60,000 bases of DNA from Adiantum capillus-veneris. Taxonomy: Eukaryota > Streptophyta > Polypodiopsida > Polypodiales > Pteridaceae. Location: NCBI GenBank assembly GCA_014529385.2, contig CM043942.1, positions 33,339,969 to 33,399,968 of the forward strand, read 5' to 3'. Shown here piece by piece: positions 12,561 to 24,904 of the stretch (positions are counted from its first letter, which is position 1; each line of letters starts with the position of its first letter). The translations under genes were made by a program, and so were the position numbers. The notes beneath the pieces are model-generated. The model was not told where the DNA came from. It worked only from the letters and a program-made list of their open reading frames with translations, and ran no database searches.

Positions 12561-12783
12561 TTTTCAAGGAAAGCCACCTCATCTATATTGGCTTCAATCT
12601 ATTGTTGTAGATTCTACCTTGTGTGAAATTTCTAAGTTCTTGCATAATCCAAGGGATCAGGTCATTGTTGAAACTTCTTGTATCTATTTGCACACCAATA
12701 GGATACATGAGGTGACTAAAGGGAGCTTTTACAAAAGCAAAGAAAGGTGGAAGCATCCAATTGTATGGGTTGAAGTCCCATGA
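12561..12783 (+). pseudogene. Tail following the gypsy integrase fragment
   Basis: After the integrase C-terminus an open frame of 76 codons (12553-12783) continues in another frame, with KNFQGKPPHLYWLQ and a lysine-rich end. It is probably the decayed 3' end of the same gypsy element, but no domain is recognisable. Confidence 0.3.
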
Positions 12784-12804
12784 TTGTCACAAGATGCTAC
12801 AGGT

Positions 12805-12807
<3 letters not shown>

Positions 12808-12883
<76 letters not shown>
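12808..12883. repeat. (CT)n microsatellite
   Basis: About 76 bases of uninterrupted CT on the plus strand follow directly after the gypsy fragment. Confidence 0.98.
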
Positions 12884-12886
<3 letters not shown>

Positions 12887-13739
12887 TATTTTTTATGTCA
12901 CATATGATTTTTGTGTATGACTTTCTCTCACTTTCTTGTTTACTATTTTCACATTGTAGTTCATTTTGTTAGTGAGTATGTGCATATGCCGGGACAAGAA
13001 AGTGAGGAAAGTTGTATTCAAACTTAGAGAGCTAGTAAGGTATACCACAAGACTCCACTCAACTAGACTTTTCTTTGTACACAATAACCTCAACTAGCAC
13101 TTAGTTTACTCTTGTGTGTTTTCTTGTAGATTTGTGAGCTCCAAGGAAATTTAAATAGATGCTCTTCTTGCTGCTCAAACACTTGTAGTGAAAACCATTT
13201 GCGCCATTGAGAAAGCATTCCCTCGATCTGTTCTTCTTAGCCAAATATACCTCTTGGCCCTTCACGTTGAGGAGATCAATATATGTGGAGTAGTGCATAC
13301 ACGATGGATGTTCTTTTTAGAGAGGTTTTAAAAGACTCTCAAAGATTTTGTGCGGCTACTGTCCCAGCCAAAGGCATGTATGGCCGAAGGGTGGATTGCG
13401 CAAGAGGCAATTTTTTACATATCATAGTATTTGGCACAAGTTGATTCCTCAATGCCTCGCATGTGGTCAGATGAGGAGAATGCAAGGATGACTTCACACT
13501 TGCCAAGTGGAAAGGAAAAATTACCTAGCATGGATATGAATGTATGTCAAGTGGTCAATAACTTTTGTATCCTCAATGTGAAGGTTATGACCAACTGGTT
13601 GGACTTGTGGACAGTCGCAAAGGCAAGGCATTTGCAGGAGAGAGAAGCATTGAAAGAAGCGCATGGAGGAAGGAGGGAACCCCCAGTGCCTAGACACCTT
13701 GCCTGTTTCCCATATCTCATTAGTGCAGAGTGTATTCAT

Positions 13740-14349
13740 GAGAGAATTACATAAGCAAAAGCACCTGGAGAAGACATCACCGACAAAGAATGGGAGTATG
13801 CACGAGATTGCATACCAAACGTAGAGTACTCTAAACTTAAACCAAATTGTATAGTTTTTTCTTGAGTTTATCTTTGTAACTAATAAAAGATATTTTCTTA
13901 TTTTGTAGTGCCTTTCCTTTAACTCTATGTGGTCAAAGGGTCGACACTTTATACACGCCACACTGACGGACGACGGACCACCATGGACTGTGACATCATG
14001 GGAAACTTTGATATAGATGGTGATGAAGCCAGGTACTATGGAACTATTGAAAGGATACTAGAGGTTAATTTTAGAACCTTTCATACCTTCGTCTTTGTGT
14101 GCAAGTGGTTTGCAAATGTGTCTAGGCGGCATGAGAATGGCCCCTACATGGTGGACCCTAGTGTGCATCACGCAGGGAGGTATGAGAATTTAGTTTTTCC
14201 AAGCAATTGCGAGCAAGTGAATCACTATGTTCTTTACCTTTATTTGTTTGTCGCATTAATTATATCAATTAATGTTATCCATTTTGACTTTCTCTTCTAT
14301 AGGTCATCTATATCCCAACAATCCACCAACCAAAGTTTTGGTTCGTAGT
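13740..14349 (+). pseudogene. CACTA-type transposon remnant with DUF4216-like domain
   Basis: A first coding block near 13760-13848 reads EDITDKEWEYARDCIPN. A possible intron (GT at 13849, AG at 13908) leads to a block with YTRHTDGRRTT and then ARYYGTIERILEV, VFVCKWF and ENLVFPSNCEQ, up to 14216. A GT-AG intron of 86 bp (14217-14302, polypyrimidine tract before the AG) joins it to VIYIPTIHQPKFWFVV. The pattern YYG...I.E, F.C.WF, FPS..EQV.Y..., W.VV is that of DUF4216, found at the C-terminus of plant CACTA (En/Spm) transposon proteins. Upstream sequence from about 13290 may belong to it. No terminal CACTA repeats were located. Function in transposition is not established for this domain. Confidence 0.6.
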
Positions 14350-14444
14350 TCTCATAACACCTTGATGGAGAACCATTTTTTTGACTAACGAAGTGGAGAT
14401 CATCTTCGACCCTCTTCCACCTACTACTTTGGAGGAAAGGGAGA

Positions 14445-14548
<104 letters not shown>

Positions 14549-14810
14549 AATTATCGTCCGCGGAGGTCAGATATGACCCATGGGACCGAAATCGAAACAT
14601 TACAAAGGCAGTTCTTCTAAACAGGAGGATCGTGAGATACATCTCAGTTAAGGACTGAGGGTCCAAAGAGGTGTCAAAAGGAAAGTTAAAATAAACAAAA
14701 CTAAGAAGGGGAAGGTGAGGAGGGAGCCGGCTTGGGAGTTCGAAACTCCTGGATGATGGCTTTACCTCCTCGATAGACTGCCCATTTCCCTACTGTGCGT
14801 GCTTCTCATC

Positions 14811-14814
<4 letters not shown>

Positions 14815-14860
<46 letters not shown>
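14815..14860. repeat. (GA)n microsatellite
   Basis: About 46 bases of GA, followed directly by a short open stretch encoding an acidic peptide. Confidence 0.98.
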
Positions 14861-14864
<4 letters not shown>

Positions 14865-14867
14865 TCA

Positions 14868-15050
14868 AGTCCCACAGCCGCAAGTCTTAGCAAGGATGAT
14901 TGCCATGATGATGATGATGATGATGAGATGGAGGATGACGAATTCGAAGATGATGAAGACAATTCTATTTCTCTCTTTATTGATTTAGGACACATGGGCT
15001 TAGAATTGGATGACGCTTCTTGTGTAGATCTTTTGGAAAATGATTCATAA
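14868..15050 (+). pseudogene. Acidic C-terminal exon-like fragment
   Basis: The open frame after the GA tract encodes a Ser-rich start, a run of Asp (CHDDDDDDEMEDDEFEDDED) and an ordered-looking end (FIDLGHMGLELDD). Plant CACTA proteins often end in acidic stretches, so this may be the tail of the remnant at 13740-14349; that link is inference. Nothing shows that it is expressed. Confidence 0.3.
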
Positions 15051-15301
15051 ACATTTTGTATACTTAAGTAGAAAAAGTTTTTGTTGTGTCGTCCATTCAT
15101 CACTCTCCTCCTCCCTTTTTTCTCTCTCATTTTGTGAAGAATGCTAGATTAAGTCAATTAATTGGGAGTGATCGATACAAATAGATAACAAAATATTTAT
15201 AATGTTTTGGGACTATTATTTATGAAATAAAGCATTATGGTGCAAGTGGATATAGCTTTTTGTGTTGTGAGCACTGCGAGAGTGCTCTAAAGAAGAGCTT
15301 T

Positions 15302-15530
15302 AAGAAACTATCATAGGTGCTACCATCTTGTAAAATGTGGGCACACTTCGCTCTATCATCCCCATACCTCGACAAAAGATGTTGTCCATGTTTCGCTTCA
15401 AGGACGTTGTTGCAAGATAGTGCTAGCTTCAAGAAACTAACATAGGTGCGACCATTTGGAAAAATGTGGCCACACTTCACTTTATCATCCCCATGCCTTG
15501 GTGAAGATGTCGTCCATGTTTGGCTTCTCA
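15302..15530. repeat. Tandem duplication, period ~129 bp
   Basis: Two diverged copies start AAGAAACTA.CATAGGTG at 15302 and 15431. They share TATCATCCCCAT and GTCCATGTTT in the same order. No coding role is seen, and the unit is not repeated elsewhere in the window. Confidence 0.8.
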
Positions 15531-16228
15531 TCTATGACAGTGCTTGCTTTACATGGAGGCACGTGCATAACTTTAGGATGGACCACGCTCTTCGTAGTTT
15601 CATGTTTATCCACCTAGCAAGTGTTCCATGTTTTAATATCATTTTTTTGAAGGTTTATATAATGTTTCTTAAGTTTTTTTCACAAGTAAATTGGAGAAAC
15701 ACCAAAATTTGAATGTTTAAACGCTTGATTTAAGTTCGGTAATAACATCGGTAATATCTGCAGATATAAGCACGATAATATTTAAAATACAAAGATCCCC
15801 CTCCCCCTTGTTCTCCTCTCTCTCCCAAGTCTAGCCCATTTTGGACTCTCTCTACAAAACGCGATAAATGACTGCGGTAAATGATTTAAGATTTCCATAC
15901 TGATAGGAGTCAATAGTCATAACAATTACACTATGCAAAAATTTGAGGCAAATCCATTCCAACATGATATAAGGGTATATTGGTTTTTTATTTTGCAATT
16001 TGAAGGAAATTTCCACAAATTAGAAGGGACTTCGGTAATTTTTTTCAGTAATATGTATTCAGCATTGCCAACTCTTTCGTTTCCCCGACTTTTCCCATTA
16101 CCTTTTGTTTTTGCAGATCGCGACATTGCTTTTTGGCGTTGTAGATCACAGCATCAGAGACGCAGAGATCGAGGGTTTCATTCATTGCCACGAGAGACGA
16201 GAGAGACTCGACGCAGAAAAGCATCAGA

Positions 16229-17371
16229 ATGGAGGACTTATTCGAGATGAAGGAGGAGCTAGCGCGAGGCCTTCAAGGCGTGGTCCGCCTCTGCACTCAC
16301 AGAACTATGGGCCACGATTTCGCCTGCAAATCCACCTTCTTTGAGGAGCCCGCCTCCTCCGCAGCTCGCCTAGCCCTTGCTGAAGTCAACGCCCTCGCTG
16401 CCGTGAGCACCCACCCCAACATCGTAGACCTCTTCGCCCATTTCGAGCAGCCCTCGGCCATTCATGTCATCCTCGAGCTCTGTCGGGGCGGCAACCTCTT
16501 CCACCATCTCTCTCAAAGGCAAACAGAGCTTATGAGTAGTACGCATTCTTGGCATCATGCAGAAGGGCCACATAATACACATACAGATTGCAGACCTGCA
16601 GCCAGCCGACAACATCATGAGTCCTCCATGTCACAAGAATGTTTTGTTGATCCGCTTACTCATTGGCCTCTTTCAGAATTCGAGGCTGCACAGATCTTTG
16701 CTGCTGCTCTGCGCGCGGTGTCTTACTGCCATGACCATGGCTTCATGCATGGTGACATCAAGCTTGAGAACCTTCTTTTGCCTACAGAGGCGTGCAGCTA
16801 TGATGAAATCAAACTTAGCGATTTTGGGTTCGCATCACGCTTCTACATTGCGAAACTCGGACGCACAGCGGTGCAAGGAAGGCAAGGGACATTGCCTTAT
16901 ATGGCACCAGAGACGATAAATAGTGTGGATGAATCAAATTACGACGAAAAGGCAGACATTTGGAGCTTAGGGGTGCTCCTATATCTTCTTCTTTGCGGCG
17001 AGTTCCCATTCCAAGGAAAAGAGTCGGAAGATGTGCTGAATGCTATGAGCATTTTGAAATCGCCCAACTGGGAGCAAATCAGCATCGTGTCGCCCAATGC
17101 ATCATCTCTGGCTAGGGACCTGCTCAAAAGGATGCTTCATCTCAACCCATTGAAGAGGTACTGTGCTAAGTCGCTGCTTACACATCCCTGGCTCCAATAT
17201 TATGGTCTTGCGGGCCAGGTGCCGATTTCGCGGGAATCTGAATATCTGCGTGAGCGCTTGCTGCAATCACATCAAGAAATTCGAGGAACAAAATTTTTGC
17301 ACCAATCACATGGGGATAGTCAACGAATGAACTCTTCGCAAGAACCACAACACCCGATCGAGGCTAACTAA
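16229..17371 (+). CDS. Serine/threonine protein kinase, CDPK/PPCK-like, without EF-hands
   Basis: One uninterrupted exon of 380 codons encodes a kinase domain over nearly its whole length (about residues 8-322). Visible parts are a glycine loop ARGLQGVV (12-19, first Gly replaced by Ala), the ATP-binding Lys in FACKS (34), the helix-C Glu (52), HGDIKLENLL (174-183), DFG (198-200), APE (226-228) and DIWSLG (243-248). The catalytic loop has HGD instead of HRD, so it is a non-RD kinase; catalytic Asp176 is kept. A His/Ser-rich insertion (about 98-147) lies between the hinge and helix E. Words such as HPNIVDLF and LELCRGGNLF recall plant CDPK and PEP-carboxylase kinases. No EF-hand, signal peptide or membrane segment is seen. 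The ATG opens the domain and has no in-frame upstream extension with kinase features. Substrate unknown; a functional gene or an intronless retrocopy are both possible. Confidence 0.85.
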   Translation: MEDLFEMKEELARGLQGVVRLCTHRTMGHDFACKSTFFEEPASSAARLALAEVNALAAVSTHPNIVDLFAHFEQPSAIHVILELCRGGNLFHHLSQRQTELMSSTHSWHHAEGPHNTHTDCRPAASRQHHESSMSQECFVDPLTHWPLSEFEAAQIFAAALRAVSYCHDHGFMHGDIKLENLLLPTEACSYDEIKLSDFGFASRFYIAKLGRTAVQGRQGTLPYMAPETINSVDESNYDEKADIWSLGVLLYLLLCGEFPFQGKESEDVLNAMSILKSPNWEQISIVSPNASSLARDLLKRMLHLNPLKRYCAKSLLTHPWLQYYGLAGQVPISRESEYLRERLLQSHQEIRGTKFLHQSHGDSQRMNSSQEPQHPIEAN

Positions 17372-17499
17372 AGATGATTTCTGCAATTGGTAATCCAGTG
17401 CTATATTGCTGATGGAGAACCAGCTCAAGGATTGATGGTTATTTGCACAAGAAGTTTTGAACAAATTCTCATTGTAATTCCCACATTGTGACTTACCTC
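17372..17499. other. 3' flank of the kinase gene
   Basis: About 130 bp of AT-rich sequence separate the stop codon from the hairpin at 17500. No clear polyadenylation motif could be fixed by eye. Confidence 0.3.
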
Positions 17500-17579
17500 A
17501 ACATCATGAGTTTGTGTGAGGGAGGCACAGCATACCTAGCTAGGTATGCGGTGCCTCTTGAGCAGAAGCTCATGATGTT
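17500..17579 (+). other. 80-base near-perfect hairpin downstream of the kinase
   Basis: The outer arms AACATCATGAG (17500-17510) and CTCATGATGTT (17569-17579) pair perfectly. The inner arms GAGGCAC + GCATACCTAG (17522-17539) pair with CTAGGTATGC + GTGCCTC (17540-17557), with one A/G mismatch and no loop. Between them lies a loosely paired internal loop. It could fold in the kinase 3' UTR, be a small-RNA precursor, or be a tiny inverted-repeat element. Confidence 0.75.
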
Positions 17580-18270
17580 ATGCATTGTATGAAAAACATT
17601 GAAAAAGACTCTATTTTTCTACATGAGAATAGTTCTAAATCTTCTTGTGAATTGCAAGTGATAAGCTTCAGAGTAACGTGCATTCAACATTAACATCTGC
17701 AGGATACTCCTGAAATTTTGAACTTGAAGTGATGATGAGGTTGGTATATGTGTATGGTCATCATCTTGTTGAACAATGTGCTATTAATGTTAACTCTTTT
17801 TTGGCAAACAGATATGTCCCTCCTCCAGCTAATTAAGACCAATATACTCCACTTGGATATGGATGTAGTCTTGGATAGTAAGAGAATGGTGTCATTTTAG
17901 GAACTTCAATATTTTCTTAGATTGGATAGGAAAACGGTGTGTTATAATTGTGGAAAATTCACGGGTAAATGACTTGCAATATAGTAGTTTTACATGGAGT
18001 GAACTATATGTTAACGTGCCACATACAACGATGTAGGTGGTCACATACAGAAACACATGCACCAAAATACAGAGTATATGATGATCTTGCTTTGGCTCAT
18101 ATAAGTTACTATACAAGTAATCAAGTATTAGAACACCATGGCTACACGCACCCGAACACCTTCAAGACTCCAAGAAACATGAGTTACTAGAAATATGTTG
18201 TAATTCTACGTCGTCACTTGGTGGGGGAAAATCCTTTCTTGTCACGGTTATGTTTACTTACGACGTTTTG
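17580..18270. other. No recognised gene
   Basis: AT-rich sequence with only short, unconserved open frames. Confidence 0.5.
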
Positions 18271-20195
18271 ACCCCTACCTACAAGTGGTATCTTTCTGCT
18301 TCAGAGTCGCTCTGCTACAACAAACTTTGCTTTTTAGTACCATTGTTAAAAAACTCTCTAATGACGTGCAACAGAAAAGCTCCCTGTTGACATGGTTGCT
18401 AGAACAACAACAAACGTGCAGCATCGATTAACACAACACCGGGGGGTATAACCTTACTTTCATACGACGTTATAATTCTCTTATCCTTGTTCTCTTTCTA
18501 TCTCTCTCTCTAACTACCTTAGGGTATGCAACATTGATTAGCAACTATGATACGACAGCAGCATATGGAAATGATGAGATGTTTAATTGGTTTAGATTAA
18601 TGATATTTATCACCTTTCAGCTTTAGCATGTGATACAAACTGTGTATATCTACAGCCATCGATAAGGTCATCACAAACAAAAGAGTACCGTGGGATGCTT
18701 TTAGAAAGGTTTATCATCCAGTTTCCAATCTCCATGTCTGTGTCTGCTTGGACGACACATACAATCTACGAGGCAGAGCACATCTTTTGTTTCTTATTAT
18801 TTATGGGGAGACACAATGCCGACTCTCCACCATACTGCAGTGTATGGAACATTTGCATGATGCGCACTTTTTGTGCTTGCTTTCCCTCGTTTGCTAAAAA
18901 CATGATGAGAACTCTAATTTGCCAAATGCTTTTTTGATGCAAAGCAGGTCTGCTTTTTGCTGCATGTTTTCAGCTTCAACAGGCGATAGAAACTGCACAT
19001 ATCTATAACCATCGATAAGGTCATCAGCAATAAGATAGTGCTAAAGAGTACCGCACGATGCTTTCAGAAAGGTTTGTCATCCATGTCTATGTGTCTGCTT
19101 GTACGGCACATACAATCTACGGGGCAGGGCACAACTTCCACTTCTTATTATTTCTGGGGAGACACAATGCCAACTCTAGCTCCACCATACTGTTGTATGG
19201 CACGTTTGCATGACACGCACTTTTTGCTCTTGCTTGCTAAAAACATGATGAGAACTCTAATTTTCCAAACGCTTTTTTGATGCTTTGCATAGCACGTCTA
19301 CTTTTCGTTGCACGTATTCAGCTTCAGCAGGCAATACAAACTGTGTATATCTGCAACCATCGATAAGGTCATCAGCAACAAGATAGTGCCAAAGAATACT
19401 GCATGATGCTTTCAAAAAGGTTTGTCATCCAGTACCCAATCTCCATGTCTATGTGTCAGCTTGGATGGCACATACAATCTAGGGGGTAGGGCACGACTTT
19501 CATTTCTTATTATTTCTAGAGAGACACAATGCTGACTCTCCACCATACTACTATATGGCACGTGCATGGCACGCACTCCTTGCCCTTGCTTTTCCTCATT
19601 TGCTAAAAACTTGATGAGAATTATAATTTTCTAAATACTTTTTGGATGTTTTGCAGAGCAAATCTCATTTTCGTTGCACGCTTTGAGGAAACTATACCGG
19701 AAAAACAGGTTTGTATAGTTGCCAATGTGCTCTCTCACTAATGATTTCTAATGCACTCTAGTTCCTCATCTTCACAATGTGTATCTATTAACACTAGGTA
19801 TGCTTTCATCAAGGCCAACCAAGCAAGACTAGTTTTAGACCATGTAGGTAGTTGTTCTTCCAAATAATCCCGAGTGAGCCAACTTAGATGCTATTGTAAG
19901 AAGAAAACTCCGACTTACTATAAAGCAAGCACATCAGAGATAGACATGATTAATAGGACACAGCTATGGAAGGAGCTTCCACTAGGTTCATGACTTGTAG
20001 AGTGTTTTAACAATGGTACTAAAAAGCAGAGTTCGTTGTAGCAAAGCGACTATGACACAAAAACCTTCCACTTGTAGTAGGGACAATAGGGCAGGTTCAT
20101 GACATGTAGAGTTTTTCAACATGGTACTGAAAAGCAGAGTTCATTGTAGTAGAGCGAATTTGAAGCGGAAAGCTTCATTTGTTAGGTAGGGCAAA
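18271..20195. mobile_element. Inverted-repeat-bounded element, probably non-autonomous DNA transposon
   Basis: The left arm (18271-18384) reappears in inverted orientation at 19970-20083 and again, more diverged, at 20098-20195. Shared words on the right are TTTTAACAATGGTACTAAAA, GCAGAGTTCGTTGTAGCA and CACTTGTAG, each found as the reverse complement on the left. The right arm is duplicated in tandem. Between the arms lie three copies of a ~350-bp tandem repeat. There is no transposase frame and no target duplication could be fixed, so the exact ends and superfamily are open. Confidence 0.6.
18636..19690. repeat. Three tandem copies of a ~350-bp unit
   Basis: The marker ATCGATAAGGTCATCA starts at about 18658, 19011 and 19359 (periods 353 and 348). 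Each copy continues with a GAAAGGTTTRTCATCCA block, a GAGACACAATGC block and AACWTGATGAGAA. The third copy decays near 19690. No coding frame is kept between copies. Confidence 0.9.
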
Positions 20196-21185
20196 GAGGG
20201 CAGGTTCGTGACTTGTAGGTCTATAGGTCCGTACTGGCAATGATAAGCTCCAAGTAAATTTTATAGGCTTTGTCAAACACCAGCAATTAACATTGATAAG
20301 CGAACACAGTAGCGCAAAGTTGAAAACGCAAGTGATGAAAAACGCCAAGTGATCATGGTCTCCTTCATCTAGTTATGTTGCATGTCAAAGATCATTATCA
20401 AGAAGCTTCAATATCTCATTAATTGGCATCAACGATGCAAATTATGTAGTATTGGCACAAAAGTCTACCGTCTCATCAAAACCACCAATAGCTTGGGTGA
20501 AGTTGGACCAAGCGAGCTATCTTTTGCTTCATTGCTTCCACTCTACTTATCGGTATTGAATGATAACGTTGTAGGTATACTGGCCATTGTAGATGTGTGT
20601 GACTATTTGATTGCAAGAGCCTCTAGATGTGGGTGACTATTTGATTGCAAGAGCCTCGCAAGTAATTTCCGCAACCTGATCATAGGTGCTAGCTTTTGGT
20701 AAAGCCTCAACTATAAAATGTATGCAAAAAGCTACAAAGTTTGAAGAGCATGCAATGTAATTGTAAAGCGAGCAAAAAATGGCATATGAAAAGCTTCTGA
20801 GATGCTTATTGACCGTAGGATGAGGTTAAATATCTGATGTAAGATATGTGGGCAGCCTGGAGGAGCGTGAGGCTTTATTGGACAAAATTGGCTTAGGCCA
20901 ACCAAGTAAACAATTTTAGTACCAAAGTAATTTATAAATGATGAGCATAGAAATGATGATCATGGTGTGAAACGGTCAAGAATGTCCACTTGTAAAGTGG
21001 AAAATCACAAGCTTCCCTTGCATACAAAAGGGGTCTCTTGTACTTCAAATTTCAAGTAGGGATATTCTTCCCTCCAATTGCCTTATATCAAAGGGACTAC
21101 CTTTTTCCCAAAACCCACTTACACTCTAGGTCTAGAGCGTTTGAACTAAATCAAACACACACCCCAAAATTTCCTTATATCAAGT
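20196..21185. other. No recognised gene; small tandem duplication at 20591-20658
   Basis: A 34-bp direct duplication (GACTATTTGATTGCAAGAGC in both copies) is the only structure seen. Open frames are short and unremarkable. Confidence 0.5.
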
Positions 21186-21817
<632 letters not shown>

Positions 21818-22236
21818 ATATACCATGCAAGGACCGGTGTTCGTCTCTCTAATCAAGTGGCTTGTAAAAATATCCTGCAATCCTCCTCTACAACACTTCA
21901 CATGTTCTAGAGTTAAATCTAGCACACCTCAAGCCTTCCTCCCTCTCCTTCTCTTTACCCTTTTCCTTGCTCTTCTCTTTGCCCTTCCTCTTTCTTATGT
22001 TTTGGACCTTTTCTTTAACATGAGCAGCCTTCTTTGAGTATGCAACTTTGGCGGTGTTCTTTGTGCCTGCCATTCTTCTCTCAGAGTAAAGGTTTCAAGC
22101 GAGCTTTTAGAGCAATTTTCTCTTGCTCTCTATGCATCTAAACATACTTCTATTGTTGTCAGCATCCTTTGCTCTAGTTCTCTTTGTCTCTTTCAACCTG
22201 GTTTTTTACCACTCTATTTTTTTATCTCCATAATCT

Positions 22237-22237
<1 letters not shown>

Positions 22238-22323
<86 letters not shown>
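22238..22323. repeat. (CT)n tract of an array unit
   Basis: 86 bases of CT at the standard position between CTCCATAAT and AACTATACAT. Confidence 0.98.
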
Positions 22324-22324
<1 letters not shown>

Positions 22325-22732
22325 ACTATACATGTCTCACACTATCTCTGTATCACTATGCACCTATACATCTCTCTCTTTCTGTTTCTATCTCTATTCT
22401 AAGTGTGTGCCATGTTTTGAAATACTTTATTTCAAATTTTGAAATTTAAACATATACCATGCAAGGGCTGACATTGGTCTCCCTCATCAAGTGGCTTGTA
22501 AATGGCTTTTAAACAAGACCCTTGATCAAGCTTGTAAACAATATGCTGCTAGCCTCCTCTACGATACTTTACATGTTCTAGTGTTAAATCTAGCACACCT
22601 CAAGCCTTCCTCCCTCTCCTTCTCTTTACCATTTTCCTTTCTCTTCTCTTTTCCCTTCCTCTTTCTTATGTTTTAGACCTTTTGTTTAACATGAGCACCC
22701 TTCTCTAAGTACGCAACTTTGGTGGTGTTCTT

Positions 22733-23197
22733 CATTAGGAAGAGAATGGGGTCTAGGAGGGCCTCTTTATTTGGCACTTTAAGGAAGTCAAACCTTTTGT
22801 ATTAAGAAAGTAATCAAAGGATAGCTTTTGATTTCAAAAAGGCAAAATGGCTAGTTTATTTGAAGTCAAAGTTTCCCCCCAAAATGGAATTTAAAATCTA
22901 GCAAGTAAAACCATATCATGTAGCATATCTATGGAAAGAGCTTGACGTGTAGATTGTAGATCTATGATCTCCGCTCAAATCGGAGATCATATGTGGGAGT
23001 TATGGAAGTCCGGAAATCATAAAACTTTTCATCTCCTTTTTGGGGGAAAAACTACATCTTTTGGCCACTCTTAAGTATCTCTAACACACCCACCATTCTT
23101 GCACACATGGCATCTACCTATTCGGAAAAATGTTAATCACTTCCATAAGCTCATGGAAAATAAAGAGGCCCTCCTACACCCCATCCTCTTCCTAATG
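22733..23197. mobile_element. 465-bp TIR element (MITE-like) inside an array unit
   Basis: The ends are inverted repeats of about 40 bp beginning CATTAGGAAGAG, with 2 mismatches in 40 (positions 13 and 21). The body is absent from all other array units, so it inserted after the array formed. An internal hairpin pairs ATGATCTCCG (22964-22973) with CGGAGATCAT (22981-22990). No ORF of note. The flanks GTTCTT and TGTGTG read through to the normal unit sequence without an obvious target duplication, so the superfamily stays open. Confidence 0.8.
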
Positions 23198-24003
23198 TGT
23201 GTGCGCCATTCTTCTCTCTGAGTAGAGGTTTCAAGCGAGCTTTTGGAGCGACTTTCTCTCGCTCTCTATGCATCTAAACATACTTCTATTGTTGTCGACA
23301 TCCTTTGCTAATTCTCTTTGTCTCTTTTAACCTAGCTTTTTAGCACTCTATTTCTCTTTGTCTCTTTTAACCTCGCTTTTTAGCACTCTATTTCTTTTAT
23401 CTCCATAATTTGATCTCTCTAATCTCTCTCTCTCTCTCTCTATAACTATACATCTCTCACACTATCTCTCTATTTCTATGCACGTATACACCTCTCTTTC
23501 TCTTTTTATCTCTATTCTTGAGTACCTGTCATGTTTTGAAATACTTTTTTTGAAATTTTGAAATTTGAACATATACCATGCAAGGACCGATGCTGGTCTC
23601 CCTGATCAAGTGGCTTGTAAACGGCTTGTAAACAATATCTTGCAAGCCTCCTCTACGACACTTTACATGTTCTACTGTTAAATCTAGCACACCTCCAGCC
23701 TTCCTCCCTCTCCTTCTCTTTACCCTTTTCATTGCTCTTCTTTTTGCCCTTCCTCTTTCTCATGTTTTGGTCCCTTTTTTTTAACATGAGCGGCCTTTTC
23801 TGAGTATGAAACTTTGGTGGTTCTCTTTTTGTGTGTCATTCTTCTCTCTCAGAAGACGTTTCAAGTGAGTTTTTGGAGTGACTTTCTCTTTCTCTCTATG
23901 CATCTAAACATACTTCTATTGTTGTCGACATCCTTTGCTCTATTTCTCTTTGTCTCTTTTAACCTGGCTTTTTAGCACTCTGTTTTTTTTATCTCCATAA
24001 TCT

Positions 24004-24126
<123 letters not shown>

Positions 24127-24904
24127 CTATACATCTCTTACACTGTCTCTCTATCTCTATGCACCTATACATCTCTCTCTTTCTCTTTTTATCTTTGTTT
24201 CTAAGTGCCTGTCATGTTTTGAAATACTTTATTTTGAAATTTTGAAAGTTAAACATATACCATGCAAGGGCCGATGTTGGTCTCCTTGATCAAGTGGCTT
24301 GTAAACGGCTTGTAAATAATATCCTGCAAGCCTCCTCTACGATACTTTATATGTTCTAGTGTTAAATCTAGCACACCTCAAGCCTTCCTCCCTCTCCTTC
24401 TCTTTACAATTTTCCTTGCTCTTCTCTTTGCCCTTAGTCTTTCTTATGTTTTGGACCTTTTGTTTAACATGACCGGCCTTCTCTATGTATGCAACTTTGC
24501 TGGTGCTCTTTGTGCGCACCATTCTTCTCTCTAAGTAGAGGTTTCAAGCGAGATTTTGGAGCGAGTTTCTCTCTCTCTCTCTGTCTCTATGCATGTAAAC
24601 ATACTTCTATTGTTGTCAACACCCTTTGCTCTATTTCTCTTTGTCTCTTTCAAACGTGTCTTTTTATCACTCTCTTCTTTTTAACTCCATAGTTTACTCT
24701 CTTCATCAATTCCTATCTCTCTCTTTCTCTCCCTCCCTTTCTCTCTATAACTAAACATTCCTCACACTATCTCTCTATCTTTATGCACCTATACATCTCT
24801 GTCTCTCTTTCTATCTTTGTTTTTAAGTGTCTGTCATGTTTTGAAATAATTTATTGAGTTTATGAAATTTAAACATATACCATGCAACCTTGTCTCCCTG
24901 ATCA

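Noticed and set aside
14734-14752. tRNA T-arm-like stem-loop (GGGAGTTCGAAACTCCT)
   Set aside because: No D-arm, anticodon arm or acceptor stem at tRNA spacing; at most a chance or SINE-like fragment.
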